Shown here piece by piece: positions 37,608-42,629 of a stretch of 42,629 bases of DNA; the stretch's first letter is position 1, and the number at the start of each line of letters is the position of its first letter. The notes beneath the pieces are model-generated. The model did not search any database. It had not been told where the DNA came from and was given only the letters and a program-made list of their open reading frames with translations. Origin of the DNA: Candidatus Fredericiella danica (GTDB lineage Bacteria; Chloroflexota; Anaerolineae; Caldilineales; Caldilineaceae); assembly GCA_016713335.1 (NCBI GenBank), contig JADJPH010000054.1:1-42629 (forward strand), in the 5' to 3' direction. The position numbers and the translations under genes were made by a program.

Positions 37608-39125
37608 TTGGAACTTGGGTTTCAGCAACTGGTGCCGTTGCTGCCTGCACTAATCTTAATCACAGGTGGAATCCTGATTCTCATCCTCGATACGATGGGT
37701 GGGAAGAAGGGCGGCAGCGGCCGTGGCTTTATGGCCATTACAATTATGTTCTTGCTCGTTGCGCTCGTCGGCGTCATTATGCTCATGGTGGCAATGGTGG
37801 GGGGCGCCATGACGCCACAAACCGCCATGGGGCTGGTGGACGTTGATCCCTTCTCGCTCTTCCTACAGGTGACAGTTATTCTGGCCATGCTGTTGGTGGC
37901 GCTGGCCGGCGGCGGCTTCCTCAATAAGCGTGTCAGCGCAGTTGGCGAATTCTGGTCGTCCTTCCTGTTTGTGACGGCGGCGATGAGCTTTGCAGTGAGC
38001 GCCAACAACCTGCTCCTGCTCTTCGTCTCGATTGAGTTCCTTTCCATTACCAGCTATATGTTGGTGGGCTTCGTCCGCGATGACTTGCGGAGCACTGAGG
38101 CGGGTCTGAAGTACTTCCTCTACGGCTCCGTGGCGTCGGCAGTGATGTTGTACGGCATGACGCTGCTCTACGGCTCGACCTCTTCACTGTCACTGCCGGT
38201 CATCGGCAAGTGGCTGGCGGAGAACCCTCAATTGGCTGGCGTCGCCATTCCGGCCACCATCATGCTGATGACAGGCCTTGGCTTCAAAGCCAGCCTGGCG
38301 CCGTTCTTCCAATGGACGCCTGACACCTACGAAGGTGCGCCAACCCCGGTGACAGCCTACCTGTCGACGGCCTCAAAGGCCGTTGGCTTTGCGGTCATCG
38401 CCCGGGTCGTGATCGTTGGCCTCGCCCCGGCCCAGAATGTCTGGGTGCCTGTACTCGGTGCGATGAGCGTGCTCACCATGTTCTCCGGCAATCTGATGGC
38501 GCTGCGCCAGCACAACGTCAAGCGCATGCTTGCCTATAGCTCCATTGCCCAGGCCGGCTACATGCTGCTGGGTCTGGTCGCAGTCGTCAATCCGGCCACG
38601 GTCAACATGCCGGCCGTGACGATGAACGGTCTCAATGGTCTGCTCATCTATCTGGTTGGCTACCTGTTCACCAACATCGGCGCCTTCTCTGTGGTCACGG
38701 TGTCGGAAAATCAGACGGGCGGCAGCGACTACTCGCACTTCAACAACCTGGTGAAGCGTTCGCCCGGTCTCGCTACGGCCATGCTCATCTTCTTGTTGAG
38801 CCTGGTCGGCATCCCGCTGACAGCGGGCTTTGTCGGGAAATTCTTTGTCTTCGGCGCAACGGTTCAGCACCAATACTACTTCCTGGCCATCGTCGCCATC
38901 ATCAACGTGGCTATCTCAGCTTTCTACTATCTGAACCTCGCCCGCATCATGTTCTTCGCATCTGAAGAAGAAAACGCACCCTCCTACACGGCAGGCGCCG
39001 GCATCGGTGCACAAGCCATCGTGTTCCTCTGCGTCCTGGGCGTCTTCTGGATCGGCATCTATCCGCCAAACGTCATTGAATGGGCCAATGCCGCATCGCA
39101 GTTCTTACTCACCGTGATGTCCTAG
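37608..39125 (+). CDS. nuoN: NADH-quinone oxidoreductase subunit N (copy 2)
   Basis: An antiporter-like subunit adjoining NuoK in the arm, 505 residues. Landmarks: LLLLFVSIEFLSITSYMLVGF (Glu), EAGLKYFLYGSVASAVMLYG, FKASLAPFFQWTPDTYEGAPTPVTAY (Lys), AYSSIAQAGYMLLGL and VGIPLTAGFVGKFFVF. The start is the TTG at 37608, chosen because a full AAGGAGG lies six bases upstream; the open frame runs back to 37479, inside nuoM2, without family sequence. It is the last gene of the operon, closed by a terminator 21 bp after the stop. Intact. Confidence 0.94.
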   Translation: MELGFQQLVPLLPALILITGGILILILDTMGGKKGGSGRGFMAITIMFLLVALVGVIMLMVAMVGGAMTPQTAMGLVDVDPFSLFLQVTVILAMLLVALAGGGFLNKRVSAVGEFWSSFLFVTAAMSFAVSANNLLLLFVSIEFLSITSYMLVGFVRDDLRSTEAGLKYFLYGSVASAVMLYGMTLLYGSTSSLSLPVIGKWLAENPQLAGVAIPATIMLMTGLGFKASLAPFFQWTPDTYEGAPTPVTAYLSTASKAVGFAVIARVVIVGLAPAQNVWVPVLGAMSVLTMFSGNLMALRQHNVKRMLAYSSIAQAGYMLLGLVAVVNPATVNMPAVTMNGLNGLLIYLVGYLFTNIGAFSVVTVSENQTGGSDYSHFNNLVKRSPGLATAMLIFLLSLVGIPLTAGFVGKFFVFGATVQHQYYFLAIVAIINVAISAFYYLNLARIMFFASEEENAPSYTAGAGIGAQAIVFLCVLGVFWIGIYPPNVIEWANAASQFLLTVMS

Positions 39126-39146
39126 CCGGTGTGTCAGGGTACGGTC

Positions 39147-39180
39147 AAGGCGGGGCGTTTTGAGCGCCCCGCCTTTTTCT
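39147..39180 (+). terminator. Rho-independent terminator of the membrane-arm operon
   Basis: Perfect 11-bp stem AAGGCGGGGCG (39147-39157) with CGCCCCGCCTT (39165-39175), a seven-base loop, and a T tract (TTTTTCTTT). It starts 21 bp after the nuoN2 stop. Confidence 0.92.
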
Positions 39181-39215
39181 TTCGGTCGCTTTTCGTAGTG
39201 ATGACCCTCGCGGGG

Positions 39216-39221
39216 TATACT
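39216..39221 (+). promoter_or_regulatory. Possible -10 box of the Asp-box protein gene
   Basis: TATACT (five of six) shortly after the nuoN2 terminator, 74 bp before the ATG at 39295. There is no good -35 element (TTTCGT is the best at an acceptable distance). Weak. Confidence 0.35.
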
Positions 39222-39294
39222 GATTCGACGGCGTGAGAGCAACCGTTTGACAACGTGGCCAATTCAAGCGCCGGTACACCTTACGCATACGCAC

Positions 39295-41075
39295 ATGACG
39301 AGACCGCCCTTAGCAAATTCCAACCTGACACACCGAACGCAGCGCCCCACCCTGATCACCGCGATCGTGCTGGTGGGTTGCCTGGTGCTTGGGATGACGG
39401 CTTTGGGCGCCCCGTCGCTTTGGGTGACCGCACAGGGCGCCGCCCCCACCGCAAACCCGGTCTTGACGCTGGCCGTCGCACCCGGCGCACCGGACAAGGT
39501 GCTTGCCGGCGTGCTCAATTCACCCCAACCCGCAGGGATCTACCGCACGGAGAACGGTGGCGCGTCCTGGCAGAATTCGACGCCGGGTCTGGCCGCCAAC
39601 GTCAGCATTGCCGCCCTGGCGTTCAGCCCACGCAATGCCCGGATCGCCCTGGCCGCCGACGGTGGCTCCGGCTTTCTCTTTCGCTCCAACGACGGTGGCG
39701 CCACCTGGAACGAAGTGCCCGGCTTCAAGGAACTCCTGAATCCCAATAGCGCAGTGGGCGAACTCTATGCCGTCGTCGAGAATGGGCAAACGGCGTTCTA
39801 CGCCGGCACGCGCTTCGACGGCGTCTTTCGCAGCACCGATGACGGCGCCACCTGGACACGGCTTGACGGCGGTCTGATCGGTGAAGCGCGACGCATTCGC
39901 GAGATCATTGAATTTAACGGCAATCTCTATGCAGGCACCCATGCGGGGCTTTACCGGCTGCCTGTCGGCGGGACGACGTGGGAGCAAATGACGGGCTTTA
40001 CAGACCCGGGCATCATCTACAGCCTGGCCATCCACAATGACGTGCTCTATGCCGGCACCGACACCAACCTCTACCAGAGCGCCGACGGCCAAACCTGGAC
40101 GGCGACGCCCGGCGCACCGGTCACCACCTACTACGATCTGGCCAGCACCGGGCGCATACTGGCCGCTGCCACCGAAACCGGGCTGTGGAACAATGCCAAC
40201 GACGCCTGGCAACTTGCCAGCCTGGGCGGCGCACCCTATGGCCTGCCGGTCTATGCACTGGCGAACACCGAACGCGCGCCGCGCACGCTCTATGCAGGCA
40301 CGGTGGACAATTGGGTGCTGCGCAGCGATGATGAGGGCATCACCTACAACTCGATTTCGACGATGCCTGCGCTCGATGTGCGCGCCGCCCTGGCAACCGC
40401 GACGCCAACCCCAACACTGACGCCAACGCCCACCGAGACTGCCACCCCAACGGCAACTGCCACCGACACGGCGACGCCCTCCCCCACGCCCACCGCCACC
40501 GGCACGGCCACCCCGACCAACTCGCCGACACCGACCAATACACGCACGCCCCGGCCAACGGCAACGGCCACAAATACGCCGACCGGCACCTACACGCCTG
40601 AACCGCCGGCAACCAACACTGCTACCACTGCACCCACCATCGAGACAACCACCGCCATCAGCATCGAAGTGACGTTGCCAAATACAAACTCAATCACGCG
40701 CACTGCAGACCTGATCCGGGCGCAGATCGCCGCAAGCCGGCAAAATCGTGGCGACCCGGCGACCCCGGCGCTGCCACAGATACAGGTCTCGGTGCGGTTC
40801 TCCCCACGATCACACCTGAGCCGACTGCAACCTTCACGCCGGCGCCGCCGACCGCTGCACCCAGTGCAACGGCCACGCCATCGCCAACCGAGACACCGCT
40901 GCCCACGGCAACTACCCTGCCGACGCTGACGCCCACACAAACGCCCATTCCCTTTGACGCCGTGAGCGAAGTCACTGAACGTCTGCCCTGGCTGTTTGCC
41001 GGCGCCACGCTCTTGTTAAGCCTCATGGTGGTGGCGGCCGGCATCGCCATCATCCGTGGCCCCCGCGATATCTAG
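39295..41075 (+). CDS. Membrane-anchored Asp-box (BNR) beta-propeller protein, frameshifted
   Basis: A surface protein of about 593 residues. An N-terminal hydrophobic segment (LITAIVLVGCLVLGMTAL) is a signal peptide or anchor. A propeller-like region then carries Asp-box repeats: TENGGASW, SNDGGATW, STDDGATW, SADGQTW, SDDEGITY, each followed by a beta blade. Next comes a linker of about 150 residues made mostly of Thr, Pro and Ala. A missing base near 40790-40795 shifts the frame; correcting it continues the Thr/Pro linker (TPEPTATFTPAPPTAAP) into a final membrane helix (LPWLFAGATLLLSLMVVAAGIAII) and a basic tail, ending at 41075. An earlier in-frame TTG at 39247 is possible. Substrate and function are unknown. 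It is 12 bp before murE. Confidence 0.78.
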
Positions 41076-41087
41076 CGCGAGCATACC

Positions 41088-42629
41088 ATGTTCACCCTGA
41101 CGCAACTGCTACAACTCTTGCCGAGCGCCCGCTATGAGGGCAGCCCGCCAGGCGAAAACCTGTCAATCCAGCATGTCGCAGCCGATAGCCGCACCGTGCG
41201 CGCAGGCTCGCTCTTTGTTGCCGTCCCCGGCGGCAGCGTTGACGGCCATCGCTTCATACCCGCCGCCTTTGCCGCCGGCGCCGTGGCTGCCGCCGGCACG
41301 AAGCCGGCAAAGCAACTCCGTGACGCAAAGTTACTAAACGAGCATCAGCCTTACATACGCGTGGTTGATAGCCGGAGTTCGCTCGCCATTGCCGCCGCAG
41401 CCCTGCACGATTTCCCCAGCCGCAAGCTAGCCGTCATCGGCGTGACCGGCACGGACGGTAAGACGACAACAGCCACATTGCTTGAATCAATTCTTGCGGC
41501 TGCCAGCAGCGATGCCACCGCCCCACAAGGCCGCGTCGGGATCGTCACCACCGTCGGCGCACGCATCATGGGGCAGGAGAGCGACACCGGGCTGCACGTC
41601 ACCACGCCCGATGCACCGGAGGTACAGGAGTTCCTTGCCCAGATGGTTGACGGCGGCTGCCGCTATGCCGTCATTGAAAGCACCAGCCATGGCCTCGCCC
41701 AGGCGCGCGTGGCCGCCGTGGACTTTGACGTCGCAGCGGTGACGAACATCACGCATGAACACCTCGACTACCACGGGACGCGCGACGCCTACGTCGCCGC
41801 CAAAGCGCTCCTCTTCCGCGCACTTTATGCCTCACCGGAGAAACCAGGGATGCGGCGCTGCGCCGTGCTCAATGCCGACGATGCCGGCAGCTACGGTGCG
41901 CTATTGTCGGTGCTGAATGAAGAGGCGCACGAACATGACCGGCATGTCCAGGTGCGCAGCTACGGCTTGCCCGGCCACAGCCAGGCGCGCCTCGATGTCG
42001 CCGCCGTTGGCGTCGATTACGGCATCGACCGGACGCAATTTGAACTGCGCTGGTGGGGCGGCGCCTTTCCGGTGGAAACCCGGCTGATCGGCGAATTTAA
42101 CGTCTACAACGTGCTCTGCGCCGCCACCGCAGCCCTATCCCTCAATGCCTCGCCGGCAGCGGTCCAGGCAGGCGTAGAGGCCGTTACCGGGGTGATAGGC
42201 CGTATGGAGCGCATCGACGGTGGCCAGCCATTCCTTGCAGTAGTGGACTTTGCCCACACCCCCAACAGCCTCGAACGCGCGCTCCAAACACTGCGCCCGC
42301 TGGTGACGCCGCATGCCGATGGCACTCCTGGCCGGCTCATTGCAGTCTTTGGCTCTGCCGGGCTGCGCGACCGCGCCAAACGTGCGCTCATGGGCCGCGC
42401 CAGCGGCGCATTCGCCGACTTCACCGTCATCACCGCAGAAGACCCCCGCACCGAAGATCTGGCGGCCATTTGCGCCGAAATCGCAACCGGCGTGCGTGAG
42501 ACGGCGGACGACAGCCGTTTTGTCATCGTCCCCGACCGCGCGGCGGCCATCCAATACGCCGTCGACATGGCGCAGCCCGGCGACGTCGTCGGCGCCTTCG
42601 GCAAAGGCCACGAACGCAGCATGTGCTTT
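41088..42629 (+). CDS. murE: UDP-N-acetylmuramoyl-tripeptide synthetase MurE, 3' end cut by window
   Basis: A cytoplasmic Mur ligase that adds the third amino acid to UDP-MurNAc-L-Ala-D-Glu. 514 codons are open to the window edge, with no stop seen. Motifs: DSRTVRAGSLFVAVPGGSVDG (UDP-binding domain), P-loop VTGTDGKTTT, TTPDAPEVQEFLAQM, ESTSHGLAQ, NITHEHLDYHGTRDAYVAAKALLF (with the Lys that is carbamylated in the family), GRMERIDGGQPF, VVDFAHTPNSLERAL, and GKGHER near the end. The motif that reads DNPR in diaminopimelate-adding enzymes is EDPR here (42438-42449), so the added residue (diaminopimelate, lysine or ornithine) cannot be settled. A second gene of cell-wall synthesis in the window. 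Confidence 0.94.
   Translation, partial: MFTLTQLLQLLPSARYEGSPPGENLSIQHVAADSRTVRAGSLFVAVPGGSVDGHRFIPAAFAAGAVAAAGTKPAKQLRDAKLLNEHQPYIRVVDSRSSLAIAAAALHDFPSRKLAVIGVTGTDGKTTTATLLESILAAASSDATAPQGRVGIVTTVGARIMGQESDTGLHVTTPDAPEVQEFLAQMVDGGCRYAVIESTSHGLAQARVAAVDFDVAAVTNITHEHLDYHGTRDAYVAAKALLFRALYASPEKPGMRRCAVLNADDAGSYGALLSVLNEEAHEHDRHVQVRSYGLPGHSQARLDVAAVGVDYGIDRTQFELRWWGGAFPVETRLIGEFNVYNVLCAATAALSLNASPAAVQAGVEAVTGVIGRMERIDGGQPFLAVVDFAHTPNSLERALQTLRPLVTPHADGTPGRLIAVFGSAGLRDRAKRALMGRASGAFADFTVITAEDPRTEDLAAICAEIATGVRETADDSRFVIVPDRAAAIQYAVDMAQPGDVVGAFGKGHERSMCF

Overview
The window (about 59% G+C) is bacterial and most compatible with Chloroflexota (Anaerolineae/Caldilineae-like). The grounds are two NADH dehydrogenase (complex I) loci side by side, an mreBCD-mrdA-minCD-rodA cell-shape locus without minE, frequent GTG/TTG starts, and surface proteins with Thr/Pro linkers and Asp-box repeats. 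This is inference from gene content; no rRNA or tRNA gene was seen.

Layout. 1-4022 (minus): tilS, a 74-aa protein, an rlmI-like methyltransferase, a Nudix CoA pyrophosphatase and the 5' end of a membrane-anchored protein, with GTGA stop/start overlaps. 4023-5480: a divergent intergenic region holding about 1.15 kb of almost pure G/C, very probably a sequencing or assembly artefact, followed by the mreB promoter. 5481-13511 (plus): mreB, mreC, mreD, mrdA, minC, minD, rodA, the machinery for side-wall synthesis and division-site placement. 13538-15006 (plus): a secreted protein with a 16-residue (48-bp) tandem repeat and a distinct C-terminal domain.

15022-29523 (minus): a complete complex I operon, nuoA-B-CD-E-F-G-H-I-J-K-L-M-N, with nuoC and nuoD fused and a good promoter at 29730-29759. 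29937-30434 (plus): an unrecognised soluble protein closed by a strong terminator. 30889-39125 (plus): a second nuo operon with exactly the seven membrane-arm subunits (A, H, J, K, L, M, N) and none of the peripheral-arm subunits. A small TPR-plus-two-helix membrane protein lies between nuoK2 and nuoL2, and the operon ends in a strong terminator. 39295-41075: a membrane-anchored Asp-box (BNR) beta-propeller protein. 41088-end: murE, cut by the window edge.

The most interesting biology is the self-contained complex I membrane arm: a full proton-pumping module with no electron-input module, next to a complete 14-subunit set. Its NuoL has a His-rich loop and its NuoH has an altered conserved Glu.

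Sequence quality limits what can be concluded. At least a dozen genes carry single-base frameshifts between otherwise intact conserved halves (rlmI, mreC, mrdA, rodA, the repeat protein, nuoA, nuoD, nuoF, nuoG, nuoH2, the BNR protein). NuoD, NuoG and NuoL2 each lack a conserved internal block of about 50-80 residues. Together with the G/C block this points to a draft-quality assembly, so the broken genes are treated as probably functional in the organism.
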